A DNA stretch of 64,000 nucleotides from JBJMLO01 sp045805265 (GTDB taxonomy: Bacteria; Actinomycetota; UBA4738; JACQTL01), in assembly GCA_045805265.1 (NCBI GenBank), contig JBJMLO010000030.1, positions 248,001-312,000 of the forward strand. Reading direction: 5' to 3'. Position 1 is the first letter of the stretch. Each line of letters begins with the position of its first letter. Both the position numbers and the translations under genes were made by a program. The notes under the pieces were generated by a model. That model did not search any database and had not been told where the DNA came from. It saw only the letters and a list, made by a program, of their open reading frames with translations. Below, in pieces: positions 32,104-40,587 of the stretch.

Positions 32104-32727
32104 TTACGGCTCGAGCTCGGCGCCGGGGCCCTCCTGGTAGGAGTAGCGCTCCTCGGGCCACGGGTCGGCGTGGATGTGGTAGCCGCGGACCTCCCAGAAT
32201 CCGCGTCGGTTGTGGTCGGTGAACTCCAGCCCGCGCAGCCACTTCGCGCTCTTCCAGGCGTAGCGCTCGGGAACGACCAGCCGCAGCGGGAACCCGTGCT
32301 CGGGCGTGAGGTCCTCGCCGGCGTGCGCCCACGCGACCAGCACGTCGTCGGCCATCATGGCCTGCAGCGACAGGTCCGACGTGTAGCCGTAGTCGCAGTG
32401 GGTGATGACCCACTTCGCCTCGGGCTTCGGCCTCGCCCGCTCCGCGAGGACACGGAACGGCACCCCGGTCCACGTGTTGTCGAGCGTCGTCCACCCCGTC
32501 ACGCAGTGCATGTCCGCCGTGACGTCGACCGGGCCGAGCGACTTCAGCTCCGCGTAGGTCAGCGTGAAGGGGTTCTCCACGAGGCCGTCCATCGTCAGGT
32601 CCCACTCGGCCTCGTCGAACTTCGGGATCGGCCCGTAGTGGAGCACCGGCCACCCCCGCACCAGCCGGTTGCCCGGCGGGACACGCTTCGCGACCTCCTC
32701 GGGAACCTTCGGCCCGAACAGCTTCAT
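32104..32727 (-). CDS. Molybdopterin-dependent sulfite-oxidase-like oxidoreductase
   Basis: 207 residues. 'LTYAELKSLGPVDVTADMHC' with 'VTGWTTLDNTWTGVPFRVL' contains the Cys that ligates molybdenum. 'DYGYTSDLSLQAMMADDVLV', 'LTPEHGFPLRLVVPERYAWK' and 'SAKWLRGLEFTDHNRRGFWE' are standard for COG2041 proteins of the short, single-domain type. There is no Tat signal, so it is cytosolic, unlike MsrP/YedY. Its substrate is unknown. ATG start overlaps the aldolase stop (ATGA 32724-32727). If it oxidises sulfite it would oppose sqdB, which consumes sulfite, but there is no proof of a link. Confidence 0.87.
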   Translation of the reverse strand: MKLFGPKVPEEVAKRVPPGNRLVRGWPVLHYGPIPKFDEAEWDLTMDGLVENPFTLTYAELKSLGPVDVTADMHCVTGWTTLDNTWTGVPFRVLAERARPKPEAKWVITHCDYGYTSDLSLQAMMADDVLVAWAHAGEDLTPEHGFPLRLVVPERYAWKSAKWLRGLEFTDHNRRGFWEVRGYHIHADPWPEERYSYQEGPGAELEP

Positions 32728-33794
32728 GCGGTCTCCTCTCCGGGGGGCGGCGGCAGAGTCGCCACCACCCGGCGCCAGGCGCCCAGCGCGGCGTCGACGT
32801 CGGCGTCGCCGATGTCCACGTGGGTCAGCATCCGGATCTTGCCGGCGACCATGGTGGCCAGCACCCCCTCGGCGGCCAGCCGGTCCCGGACGTCCAGGAC
32901 GTCGTGCCCCGCCCGCGTGACGTCGACGAACAGCATGTTGGTCTCGACGGTCGCCGGGTCGATGGTCCCGGGGAGGACCTCGGCCACGCCGGCGGCCAGG
33001 CGGCGGGCCCGCTCGTGGTCCTCGTGCAGGCGCCTGGGGCCCTCGGCCAGGGCGATCAGCCCGGCGGCCGCCGTGATCCCGGCCTGCCGCCACGCTCCGC
33101 CGAACAGGATCTTCAGCCGGCGGGCCTCCCGGATGAACTCGCGATCACCGACCAGCACGGAGCCGATCGGCGCCCCCAGGCCCTTCGACAGGCAGAACAT
33201 CATCGCTTCGACCTCACCGGCGTAGTCGGCCACGTCGGCCCCGGTCACGGCGCAGGCGTTGAAGATCCTCGCGCCGTCGAGGTACAGGGGAACGCTGTGG
33301 TCGGCGCACACCTTGTGGATCGCCCGGACGTCCTCGACGGGCATCGCGGTCCCTCCGCCGACCTGGTGCGTGTTCTCGAGGCACACCAGGTCGACCACGT
33401 CGACGTCGTACGGATCGGGCGCCAGCGCGGCCGCGACCTGGTCGGCGTTCAGCATCGCGCGGGCGTCGCCGGAGATGCGGTGGAACGCGACCCCGGACAG
33501 CACCGCCGACGAGGTGACCTCGGTGCCGCCCACGTGCGACGTCGCCTCGCATACCACGAACCGGCCGGGGCGGGAGAGCGCGTGGACCGCGACCTGCGTG
33601 CACATCGTCCCCGTGGGCAGGTAGGCGGCGGCCTCCCGCCCGGTGAGCTCGGCGACGCGGTCCTGCAGCCGGTTCACGGTGGGATCGTCGCCGTACCAGT
33701 CGTCCCCGACCTCCGCCTCGGCCATCGCCCGGCGCATGGCGTCGGACGGCTTCGTCACGGTGTCGGAACGCAGATCGATCGGTGCGTCGGCCAC
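32724..33794 (-). CDS. Threonine aldolase family PLP enzyme
   Basis: 356 residues. 'IDLRSDTVTKPSDAMRRAMA' and 'VGDDWYGDDPTVNRLQDRVA' are the low-specificity threonine aldolase opening. The PLP Lys lies in 'MMFCLSKGLGAPIGSVLVG' and 'LENTHQVGGGTAMP' is the conserved active-site loop. It cleaves L-threonine or L-allo-threonine to glycine and acetaldehyde. The GTG at 33794 was chosen because GGGAGG lies seven bases upstream; a longer frame from 33863 would run through the promoter. Co-transcribed with the molybdoenzyme. Confidence 0.92.
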   Translation of the reverse strand: MADAPIDLRSDTVTKPSDAMRRAMAEAEVGDDWYGDDPTVNRLQDRVAELTGREAAAYLPTGTMCTQVAVHALSRPGRFVVCEATSHVGGTEVTSSAVLSGVAFHRISGDARAMLNADQVAAALAPDPYDVDVVDLVCLENTHQVGGGTAMPVEDVRAIHKVCADHSVPLYLDGARIFNACAVTGADVADYAGEVEAMMFCLSKGLGAPIGSVLVGDREFIREARRLKILFGGAWRQAGITAAAGLIALAEGPRRLHEDHERARRLAAGVAEVLPGTIDPATVETNMLFVDVTRAGHDVLDVRDRLAAEGVLATMVAGKIRMLTHVDIGDADVDAALGAWRRVVATLPPPPGEETA

Positions 33795-33826
33795 GTCGCT
33801 GCCTCCCGGAAGCTCGGAACCGGGCC

Positions 33827-33834
33827 AGTATATT
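33827..33834. promoter_or_regulatory. Overlapping divergent -10 hexamers
   Basis: AGTATATT contains TATATT on the plus strand (33829-33834, for panE) and TATACT on the minus strand (33832-33827, for the aldolase). Two divergent promoters sharing an 8-base core should compete for polymerase. Confidence 0.45.
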
Positions 33835-33861
33835 GGCGCCCGTGCATCCGGAGCCCTCGCC

Positions 33862-34833
33862 ATGCGCGTCCTGATCGCCGGGACCGGTGGCGTCGGCGGG
33901 TACTACGGCGCCCGCCTGGCCGCCGGAGGGCACGACGTGCGGTTCCTGGCCCGGGGCCCGATGCTCGAGGCGCTCCGGTCGGATGGACTCGTGCTCCTCG
34001 CCGACCTCGGCGACGTGCGGATCGACCACGTGCACGCCACCGACCGCCTCGACCCCGGGGACGCCCCGGCCGAGGCCGTCCTGTTCACGGTGAAGACCTA
34101 CGACGACGCGGAGGCCGCCGACGCGATCGCGCCCGCCGTCGCGCAGGACACCATCGTGTGCTCGCTGCAGAACGGCGTGGACAACGAGACGTTCCTGCAG
34201 GAACGGTTCCCCCAGGCCACCGTCCTCGGCGCGACCAGCCGCATCGAGACCTTCGTCGAGCGGCCCGGCGTCGTGGCCCAGCGGGGCAGGCAGTCGGAGG
34301 TCACGATCGGCGCCTTCGTCGAGGAGGAGCGCCCGGCTGCCGCCCACCTCGGGAAGGCCCTCGACGACTCCGGCGTCCCGGTGACGCTCGTGTCGGACAT
34401 CCGGTCGGCGCTGTGGCAGAAGCTGGTGGTGATCTCCGGGCTGGGGGGCGTCACCGCGTACGCCGGAGCGACGATCGGTGAGGTCCTTGCCGACCCCAAC
34501 CTCGACCGGCTCTTCCGCGACGTCCTGGACGAGACCGAGACCGTCGCCCGGGCGTTGGGCATCGCGGTTCCCGACGGCATCGCCGGGATCGTGCACGCGT
34601 ACGCGGCGAACTCGCTCGACCCGAGCTTCCTGTCCTCCATGACCCGGGACGTCCGGCGCGGCAAGCCGCTCGAGGTCGAGTCGCTGAACGGCGCGGTCGT
34701 GCGGTACGGGGCCACGGCGGGCGTCCCGACGCCGGGCAACGAGCGGGTGGTGGCCGAGCTGCTCCCGCGGCACCGGGCCGCGCTGGCGGCCCGCTCGGAG
34801 CGCGCGGATCAGCCGCCCGCGCCCACCAGGTAG
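33862..34833 (+). CDS. panE: 2-dehydropantoate 2-reductase (ketopantoate reductase)
   Basis: 323 residues. 'MRVLIAGTGGVGGYYGARLA' is the NADPH-binding GxGxxG strand. 'AVLFTVKTYDDAEAADAIAP' has the conserved Lys, 'VCSLQNGVDNETFLQERFPQ' the NGV motif and 'ALWQKLVVISGLGGVTAYAG' the second catalytic Lys. 'SSMTRDVRRGKPLEVESLNG' is the C-terminal signature. It makes pantoate for coenzyme A, although paralogues of this family act on other 2-oxoacids. CCGGAG sits eight bases before the ATG. Its 3' end overlaps that of the phosphofructokinase by 25 bases (convergent). Confidence 0.9.
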   Translation: MRVLIAGTGGVGGYYGARLAAGGHDVRFLARGPMLEALRSDGLVLLADLGDVRIDHVHATDRLDPGDAPAEAVLFTVKTYDDAEAADAIAPAVAQDTIVCSLQNGVDNETFLQERFPQATVLGATSRIETFVERPGVVAQRGRQSEVTIGAFVEEERPAAAHLGKALDDSGVPVTLVSDIRSALWQKLVVISGLGGVTAYAGATIGEVLADPNLDRLFRDVLDETETVARALGIAVPDGIAGIVHAYAANSLDPSFLSSMTRDVRRGKPLEVESLNGAVVRYGATAGVPTPGNERVVAELLPRHRAALAARSERADQPPAPTR

Positions 34834-36104
34834 CCGTACCGGGCGCGGAACTCCGCCGGCGTCATGCCCGCGGCGTCCGCCAGCCCGGCCAACATCGCGC
34901 CGTCGTCGAGGTCCCCGGCCTTCAGCCGGATCATGTACTCGTGGGCGACCCGGTACGAATGGCTGTCCACGTTCACCTCGCGGATCCGGACCCGGCCCGT
35001 CTCCGGATCGGAGAACGAGCCGAACGGCAGGGCGTCCATGTGGCCTCGCCGGATCGTGATCATCGCGCCCGGGTCGTCGCGGCCCTCGCGCCCGGCGTCG
35101 CGCAGGTACTCGATCGCCCCGTACCCGAGGTCGCGCGTGTACTCGATGTCGAACGGGATCGGGGGTGCGCAGCGCAGCTCGTAGCCGATGTTCGTCCCCT
35201 CGACCGTGACCTTCCGGCCACGGGCCCGGAACCGCTCCTTGACCAGCTTCGCCAGAACCCGCTGCAGCTCGAGCTCGGCCAGGCGGACGTGGCCGTGCTC
35301 GTCGCGCTCGACCTCGGGCATGGCCGTGGCCAGGTCCTCCTCGCGCAGGCGGAGGCCGATCCCCTCGGCCAGCACCACCACGCCGAAGGGGCGGCCGAGC
35401 ACGATCCGCTTCAGGATCGCGGTCTCGACGATGTCCACGAGGTGATCGAGCGCGATCGGCTCGTCGGGGGGGAACTCCTCAGCGATCACCGTGAGCGTCG
35501 CGCCCGCGGCCTTCCCGATCCCCAGGGCCAGGTGGCCGGCCGAGCGCCCCATCGCCACCACCAGGTACCACCGCTGCGTGGTGATGGCGTCGGTCATGAG
35601 GTTGCTCACCAACTCCACGCCGACGTGCCGGGCCGTCTCGAACCCGAACGTCGGCATCCCGCCGGGCAGCGGCAGGTCGTTGTCGATGGTCTTCGGGACG
35701 TGGGCCACGCGGAGCGCCCCGCCGGCCGCGTTCGCCACCGCCTGGGCAGAGAACGCGGTGTCGTCGCCCCCGATCGTGACCAGGGCTCCCACGCCGAGCT
35801 CCGCGAGCGCCGCGACCGAGTTCCGGAGGCGCCATTCGGGGTCGCCGGCCCCGTCGTCGCGGATCGTGGGGTTCGCCCGGGAGGTCCGCAGCACCGAGCC
35901 GCCCTGCGCGTGGATCCGCGACACGTCCGTGATGCCGAGGGGGCGCGTCTCCCGAGTCGAGCCCCGGATGAGATGCTCGAACCCGTCGAGGATCCCCACG
36001 ACCTCCCAGCCGGAGTTGACGGCCTCGATCGTGGCCGCCGAGATGACCGAGTTCATCCCGGGAGCCGGTCCGCCCCCGCACAGGATCCCGACCCGCACCG
36101 GCAT
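34809..36104 (-). CDS. Pyrophosphate-type 6-phosphofructokinase
   Basis: 431 residues, longer than ATP-PfkA. 'VRVGILCGGGPAPGMNSVIS' is the nucleotide/PPi loop. 'GALVTIGGDDTAFSAQAVAN' has Asp rather than Gly after GGD, the change that favours PPi over ATP. 'VPKTIDNDLPLPGGMPTFGF' supplies the catalytic Asp and Lys, and 'LVVAMGRSAGHLALGIGKAA' the MGR fructose-6-phosphate site. It catalyses reversible phosphorylation of fructose 6-phosphate. The ATG at 36104 is chosen at the family N-terminus; an upstream extension of the frame is not conserved. Confidence 0.88.
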   Translation of the reverse strand: MPVRVGILCGGGPAPGMNSVISAATIEAVNSGWEVVGILDGFEHLIRGSTRETRPLGITDVSRIHAQGGSVLRTSRANPTIRDDGAGDPEWRLRNSVAALAELGVGALVTIGGDDTAFSAQAVANAAGGALRVAHVPKTIDNDLPLPGGMPTFGFETARHVGVELVSNLMTDAITTQRWYLVVAMGRSAGHLALGIGKAAGATLTVIAEEFPPDEPIALDHLVDIVETAILKRIVLGRPFGVVVLAEGIGLRLREEDLATAMPEVERDEHGHVRLAELELQRVLAKLVKERFRARGRKVTVEGTNIGYELRCAPPIPFDIEYTRDLGYGAIEYLRDAGREGRDDPGAMITIRRGHMDALPFGSFSDPETGRVRIREVNVDSHSYRVAHEYMIRLKAGDLDDGAMLAGLADAAGMTPAEFRARYGYLVGAGG

Positions 36105-36194
36105 TCCTCTTCGGACCTCCCTTCGGCCAGGTCCATCGTTCCAGGGCCGCGCGACTCCAGCAAGGCGGCGCGACGCGATCGGCAGGTCGTCCGG

Positions 36195-36200
36195 TAGTCT
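36195..36200 (+). promoter_or_regulatory. -10 hexamer before glpK
   Basis: TAGTCT, ten bases before the glpK ATG, giving a leader of only a few bases. Confidence 0.4.
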
Positions 36201-36210
36201 CCGGCCTTCA

Positions 36211-37701
36211 ATGGCGCACGTGCTCGGCATCGACGCGGGCACCACCGGCGTCGCTGCGCTCGTGGTCGACGACCGCGGCGACGTGGTGGCGAAGGGATAC
36301 CGGGAGTTCGCCCAGTCGTTCCCCCGGCCCGGATGGGTCGAGCACGACCCCGAGGACTGGTGGACCGCCCTCACGTCCGCGTGCGTGGAGGCGCTGTCCA
36401 CCGCCAAGCTCCAGGCGTCCGCGCTCGCCGCGATCGGCATCACGAACCAGCGCGAGACCACGCTGCTGTGGGACCGCGAGACCCTCCGTCCCGTCCACCC
36501 GGCGATCGTGTGGCAGGACCGGCGGACGGCGGCCTTCTGCGACGCGCTGCGCGCGGAGGGCATCGAGCCGCACGTCCGGGAGCACACGGGCCTGGTCATC
36601 GACCCCTACTTCTCCGGCACGAAGGTCCACTGGCTGCTCGAGCACGTCGAGGGCGCGCGCGAGGCCGCCGGCCGGGGCACCCTCGCCTTCGGCACCACGG
36701 ACAGCTACGTGCTCGCGCGATTGACCGGCGGCGCCGTCCACGCGACCGACCACACGAACGCGTCCCGCACGATGCTGTACGACATCCACCGGCTCGACTG
36801 GGACGAGCGGCTGCTCGATCGCCTGGGCGTTCCCCGCCATGTGCTCCCCGAGGTCCTGCCGTCCTGCGGCCGGTTCGGCGTCACGGACCCCGAGGCCTTC
36901 TTCGGCGCGGAGATCCCGATCGCGGGCATCGCCGGCGACCAGCAGGCCGCGCTGGTCGGGCAGGCCTGCTTCGAGGCCGGGTCCGGCAAGAACACGTACG
37001 GCACGGGCTCGTTCGTCCTCATGAACACCGGCACGACGGCGCCGCCCACGCCCCCCGGCCTGATCACCACGATCGCAGCCACGACGGCCGACGAGGTCCC
37101 CTACGCGCTGGAGGGTTCGATCTTCGTCACGGGATCGGCCGTGCAGTGGCTCCGCGACGGCCTCGGGATCATCGCGCGGTCGGACGACGTGGAGGCGCTG
37201 GCCGGCCGGGTGGATGACTCCGGCGGCGTGGTGTTCGTCCCGGCGCTCACCGGGCTCGGCGCCCCCCACTGGGACCCATACGCCAGGGGGATGATCCTCG
37301 GCCTCACGCGCGGGACGACGTCCGCGCACCTCGCCCGGGCCACGCTGGAGGCCATCGCGTTCCAGACCCGCGACGTGATCGAGGCCATGCGGGACGAGGG
37401 CGGCCTGGCCATCACCGAGCTGAAGGCCGACGGCGGCGCCAGCGTCGACGACCTGCTGATGCAGCTCCAGGCGGACGCCCTCGGCGTGCCGGTGCGTCGC
37501 CCGAGGATCCTCGAGACCACGGCGCTCGGCGCGGCGTACCTGGCCGGGCTGGGGACTGGCGTGTGGTCGTCGCGGGAGGAGGTCGCGGCACACTGGCAGC
37601 TCGATCGGGAGTTCCGGCCGGCTGGCGAGGGGCGGCTGGACGCCCAGTACGCGAGGTGGAAGGCGGCCGTGCGGCGGTCGCTGGGGTGGGCCGAGGACTG
37701 A
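36211..37701 (+). CDS. glpK: Glycerol kinase
   Basis: 496 residues, full length. 'VLGIDAGTTGVAALVVDDRG' is the phosphate-1 loop and 'GITNQRETTLLWDRETLRPV' with 'AIVWQDRRTAAFCDALRAEG' the glycerol site (Arg, Asp). 'IAGIAGDQQAALVGQACFEA' is the catalytic Asp region, 'KNTYGTGSFVLMNTG' and 'TELKADGGASVDDLLMQLQA' the ATP site. It phosphorylates glycerol to glycerol 3-phosphate. No glpF or glpD is adjacent, but an aquaporin-family gene lies at the end of the window and PlsC, which uses the downstream lipid, lies close by. Confidence 0.95.
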   Translation: MAHVLGIDAGTTGVAALVVDDRGDVVAKGYREFAQSFPRPGWVEHDPEDWWTALTSACVEALSTAKLQASALAAIGITNQRETTLLWDRETLRPVHPAIVWQDRRTAAFCDALRAEGIEPHVREHTGLVIDPYFSGTKVHWLLEHVEGAREAAGRGTLAFGTTDSYVLARLTGGAVHATDHTNASRTMLYDIHRLDWDERLLDRLGVPRHVLPEVLPSCGRFGVTDPEAFFGAEIPIAGIAGDQQAALVGQACFEAGSGKNTYGTGSFVLMNTGTTAPPTPPGLITTIAATTADEVPYALEGSIFVTGSAVQWLRDGLGIIARSDDVEALAGRVDDSGGVVFVPALTGLGAPHWDPYARGMILGLTRGTTSAHLARATLEAIAFQTRDVIEAMRDEGGLAITELKADGGASVDDLLMQLQADALGVPVRRPRILETTALGAAYLAGLGTGVWSSREEVAAHWQLDREFRPAGEGRLDAQYARWKAAVRRSLGWAED

Positions 37702-37881
37702 TTGGGGAACCGGCGGAACGGAACCCCCGCCCGGCGCGTCTTCACGGTGCACGCGGAATTGGAATCTGTGGCAGACTTCCGTCGTTTACGACAGGAGTGT
37801 CCGGGTATTGCAGTGGGGCGATCGTCGCGGCCGCAGCGACGTTCCCCGGGACCCCTTGACCCGCGGCGAGGAGGCGAGCTG

Positions 37882-38058
37882 ATGGTTCGTTGTCCGGTCT
37901 GCGAATCCGCTCGGGTCGTCGTCGTCCTGTCCAGCAAGAGCCGTGCCTACTGCGTCAAGTGCTCGTCCAAATGGATCCAGGACGGCAACGACCAGCGTGC
38001 GGTCCAGCCTGGCGTCCCTGCGGCGCCCGCGATCACTCCACCGCTGCTGGCCCGGTAG
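37882..38058 (+). CDS. Small zinc-ribbon protein
   Basis: 58 residues. 'RCPVCESARVVVVLSSKSRA' and 'YCVKCSSKWIQDG' supply two CxxC knuckles. The GAGGAGG seven bases before the ATG supports this start rather than the longer frame from 37702. The 180-base region ahead of it (37702-37881) holds a 12-base palindrome GTCGTTTACGAC (37781-37792) but no other gene. Function unknown; nucleic-acid or protein binding is usual for such ribbons. Confidence 0.65.
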   Translation: MVRCPVCESARVVVVLSSKSRAYCVKCSSKWIQDGNDQRAVQPGVPAAPAITPPLLAR

Positions 38059-38061
38059 CGA

Positions 38062-38871
38062 TCAGGAGCCCGGCTTGCTCGCGGAGGGCTCTTCCGAGGC
38101 GGCCTCGTCCGGAGCGATCACCCGAACGCTCGCGACCTCCTCGTCGGTGAGCGTCCCCGGCTCGCCCGGACGGTCCCCGTCGGGCGGCTCCTGAGCCTTC
38201 GCGGCCTTCGCCATCTGGGCCTTCACCCGCGAGGCGTATTCGTCGACGTACTCCTGGCCGGTGATCATCATGATCTCGTAGAGGATCTCGTCGGTTGCGG
38301 ACCGCAGGACGAACCGGTCCCGGTCCTGTCCGGCGAACCGCTCGAACGACAGCGGCTTGCCGAACACCACCTGCACCCGTCCGGACAGCTTCGGCATCCG
38401 CTTCTCGGGGGGCTGCAGCTCGCGGGTCCCGAACACCCCGACCGGAACGACCGGGCACCCGGCCAGCAGCGCCATCCGGGCCACGCCGGTCTTCCCCCGG
38501 TACAGCCGTCCGTCGGGGCTCCGGGTCCCCTCCGGGTAGATCCCAACGACCACGCCCTTCTCCAGCTCGCGGACGCCGGCACGGATGGCGGCCTCGCCTG
38601 CCGTCCCGCTGTCGCGTTTCACCGGGATGACGCTCACCAGCTTGAAGAACCACCGCGTCTTGGCGCTGTCGAAGTAGTCGGACTTGCCGAGGTACACCAC
38701 CCGGCGCTTCAACACCAGCGGGATGAACAGCGAGTCCATGAACGAGACGTGGTTCGACGCGAGGATCACGGGCCCCTCGCCCGGCACGTTCTCCAGGCCC
38801 CTCGCCTTCGGCCGGTACAGCACCTTGAGCAGAGGGCCCAGGAAGACGTGCTTCATGAGCCAGTAGAACAT
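38062..38871 (-). CDS. plsC: 1-acyl-sn-glycerol-3-phosphate acyltransferase
   Basis: 269 residues. The catalytic HX4D is in 'VILASNHVSFMDSLFIPLVL', and the glycerol-phosphate site is in 'GVVVGIYPEGTRSPDGRLYR' (EGTRS). A hydrophobic N-terminal helix ('MFYWLMKHVFLGPLLKVLY') anchors it to the membrane. The C-terminal about 60 residues are low-complexity and charged ('GDRPGEPGTLTDEEVASVRV'), unlike short PlsC. It makes phosphatidic acid. GTGAGGGACGG directly before the ATG is a good ribosome site. Confidence 0.9.
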   Translation of the reverse strand: MFYWLMKHVFLGPLLKVLYRPKARGLENVPGEGPVILASNHVSFMDSLFIPLVLKRRVVYLGKSDYFDSAKTRWFFKLVSVIPVKRDSGTAGEAAIRAGVRELEKGVVVGIYPEGTRSPDGRLYRGKTGVARMALLAGCPVVPVGVFGTRELQPPEKRMPKLSGRVQVVFGKPLSFERFAGQDRDRFVLRSATDEILYEIMMITGQEYVDEYASRVKAQMAKAAKAQEPPDGDRPGEPGTLTDEEVASVRVIAPDEAASEEPSASKPGS

Positions 38872-38975
38872 CCGTCCCTCACCCCCGGGTCGGCGTCCGG
38901 TCGGGCAATTAGACTACAGCCTCACCTCCGGCCCGGCGAGCACTCGACCGGGCCGGAATCGACGCCGGAGCACGC

Positions 38976-39128
38976 ATGCTTGCCAGGTTCGGGTTCCTCG
39001 AATGGGCGTTCGCCGTCGCCCTGATCGTGCTGGTCGCAGCAGCTGTCGTGTTCGGCCTGTTCGTCGTGTCGCAGCTGTTCCGGACCCCCGGACCCCGCCG
39101 GAGCGACACCGGCCTCCCTCGTCCATGA
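38976..39128 (+). CDS. Small single-TM protein
   Basis: 50 residues from ATG 38976 (CCGGAG eight bases before) to TGA 39126-39128. 'MLARFGFLEWAFAVALIVLV' runs into a continuous hydrophobic helix, then 'FVVSQLFRTPGPRRSDTG'. It lies 22 bases before the hydrolase gene on the same strand. No family is known. The good ribosome site and clean TM support it. Confidence 0.55.
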   Translation: MLARFGFLEWAFAVALIVLVAAAVVFGLFVVSQLFRTPGPRRSDTGLPRP

Positions 39129-39150
39129 CGAACTCTCCACATCCCGGCCG

Positions 39151-39906
39151 ATGAAGGAGACCCACCGGCTGATGCCGGGCGCCGAGCCGTACGAACGGGA
39201 CGGCGGCCCGGTGGGCGCCCTCGTGATCCACGGATTCACCGGCTCGCCGGCCTCCACCCGGCCGCTCGCCAACTGGCTCGCCGAGCAGGGCCTGTCGGTG
39301 AGTGCGCCCCGCCTTCCCGGTCACGGCACGCACTGGGAGGACCTGGCCCAGACCCAGTGGACCGACTGGGAGGCCGAGGCCGTGGGCGCGCTGAAGGACC
39401 TGGCGTCGAGGTGCGAGGCCGTGGCGGTGATCGGCGTGTCCATGGGCGGGGCCCTGGCGCTGCACCTGGCCGCCAGCCATCCCGACGAGGTGCGGTGCGT
39501 CGCCGTGATCAACCCCTACATCCACGACCCGCGGCTGGCCATGGCCCCCGTGGTCCGGCTGTTCGCCAGGACCAAGAAGCTCCGCACGAACGACATCAAC
39601 AAGCCCGGCCAGGACGAGGTCGCGTACGATCGGGCACCGGTCGTCACCCTCGGCAGCCTCGGACAGCTCCTCAAGAAGGCCGAGTCGGAGCTCCCCGACG
39701 TCCGCCAGCCCCTCCTGGTCTTCAGCTCCCCCCAGGACCACCTGGTCAAGCCGGCCAACTCCCAGCTGATCATGCGCAAGGCCGGTTCCACGGACAAGGA
39801 GCTGGTTCCGCTCACCAACTCCTTCCACGTGGCCACCCTCGACCACGACGCCGACCTCATCCGCGCCCGAATCCTGCAGTTCGCCCGTCAGCACGCCACG
39901 CCCTGA
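39151..39906 (+). CDS. Alpha/beta hydrolase, carboxylesterase/monoacylglycerol lipase type
   Basis: 251 residues. 'ALVIHGFTGSPASTRPLANW' is the oxyanion HGFTG, and 'AVIGVSMGGALALHLAASHP' carries the nucleophile Ser in GxSxG. The acid is in 'LVFSSPQDHLVKPANSQ' and the His in 'LTNSFHVATLDHDADL'. The layout matches Geobacillus Est30-like thermostable carboxylesterases (about 250 residues) that hydrolyse medium-chain esters or monoacylglycerols. It is cytosolic, with no signal peptide. A link to PlsC and GlpK lipid metabolism is plausible. Confidence 0.87.
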   Translation: MKETHRLMPGAEPYERDGGPVGALVIHGFTGSPASTRPLANWLAEQGLSVSAPRLPGHGTHWEDLAQTQWTDWEAEAVGALKDLASRCEAVAVIGVSMGGALALHLAASHPDEVRCVAVINPYIHDPRLAMAPVVRLFARTKKLRTNDINKPGQDEVAYDRAPVVTLGSLGQLLKKAESELPDVRQPLLVFSSPQDHLVKPANSQLIMRKAGSTDKELVPLTNSFHVATLDHDADLIRARILQFARQHATP

Positions 39907-39947
39907 GCTCGGCCACCCCCCAATCCCTTTCCCGCAGCCGACGGGCG

Positions 39948-39953
39948 TAGTGT
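39948..39953 (+). promoter_or_regulatory. -10 hexamer of a leaderless promoter (cytidylate-kinase-like gene)
   Basis: TAGTGT, exactly seven bases before the GTG start at 39961; no Shine-Dalgarno sequence. Confidence 0.45.
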
Positions 39954-39960
39954 TCCCGCC

Positions 39961-40587
39961 GTGGGCATCGTGACGGTGTCCCGGCAGTACGGGGCCGGCG
40001 GGCTGAGCGTCGCGCCGGCCGTCGCGGACGCGCTCGGGTACCGGTTCGCCGACCGGGAGATCGTCGAGCAGGCCGCCGCGCGGGTGGGGCTCGACTCCGA
40101 CCTCGCCGAGCACCTCGACGAACGCGTCCCCGCCCTGGTGGAGAAGGTCGGGCTGGCGCTGGCCGCGGCCAGCCCGGAGTTCGGCCTGGTCGCACCTCCG
40201 GCATCCGACGACCGGCTCCTGGCCGCGGAGGTCCGCCGGGTCCTCGAGTCGATGGCCGCCGCGGGCGGGTTCGTGGTCCTCGGCCGGGGCGGGCAGGCGG
40301 CGCTCCGCGACCTCCCAGACGCCTGTCACCTGCAGCTGGTGGCCGACCTCCCCGACCGGGTGGCCCGCATCGAGCGGTCCCAGGGGCACTCCGAGGGCGA
40401 GGCCAGGGAGGCGTGCCGCCGCGTGGACGCCGAGCGCGCCGGGTACGTCCGCCGGTTCTACGGCGTCGACATCACGGATCCCCTGCTGTACGACGCGGTG
40501 CTCAACACGTCCCGCCTCGGCGTTGAGGGCGCCGCCGAGGCCGGCGTGACCGTGGCCCGCCGGCGCCTCCGCGAATCCGGCGCCTGA
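39961..40587 (+). CDS. Cytidylate-kinase-like family protein
   Basis: 208 residues of the Cytidylate_kin_2 type. 'GIVTVSRQYGAGGLSVAPAV' is the P-loop region, in which the usual GxxGxGKS is altered to 'QYGAGGLSVA', as is common in this subfamily. 'ALGYRFADREIVEQAAARVG', 'FVVLGRGGQAALRDLPDACH' and 'RRVDAERAGYVRRFYGVDIT' follow the family. True Cmk makes CDP from CMP. Members of this subfamily are not well characterised, so the nucleotide substrate is uncertain. Leaderless start. Confidence 0.82.
   Translation: MGIVTVSRQYGAGGLSVAPAVADALGYRFADREIVEQAAARVGLDSDLAEHLDERVPALVEKVGLALAAASPEFGLVAPPASDDRLLAAEVRRVLESMAAAGGFVVLGRGGQAALRDLPDACHLQLVADLPDRVARIERSQGHSEGEAREACRRVDAERAGYVRRFYGVDITDPLLYDAVLNTSRLGVEGAAEAGVTVARRRLRESGA

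Noticed and set aside
37781..37792. Palindrome GTCGTTTACGAC as a possible SOS (LexA) box
   Set aside because: It does not match the actinobacterial GAAC-N4-GTTC pattern, and the small zinc-ribbon gene downstream is not a repair gene. Noted only within that gene's entry.
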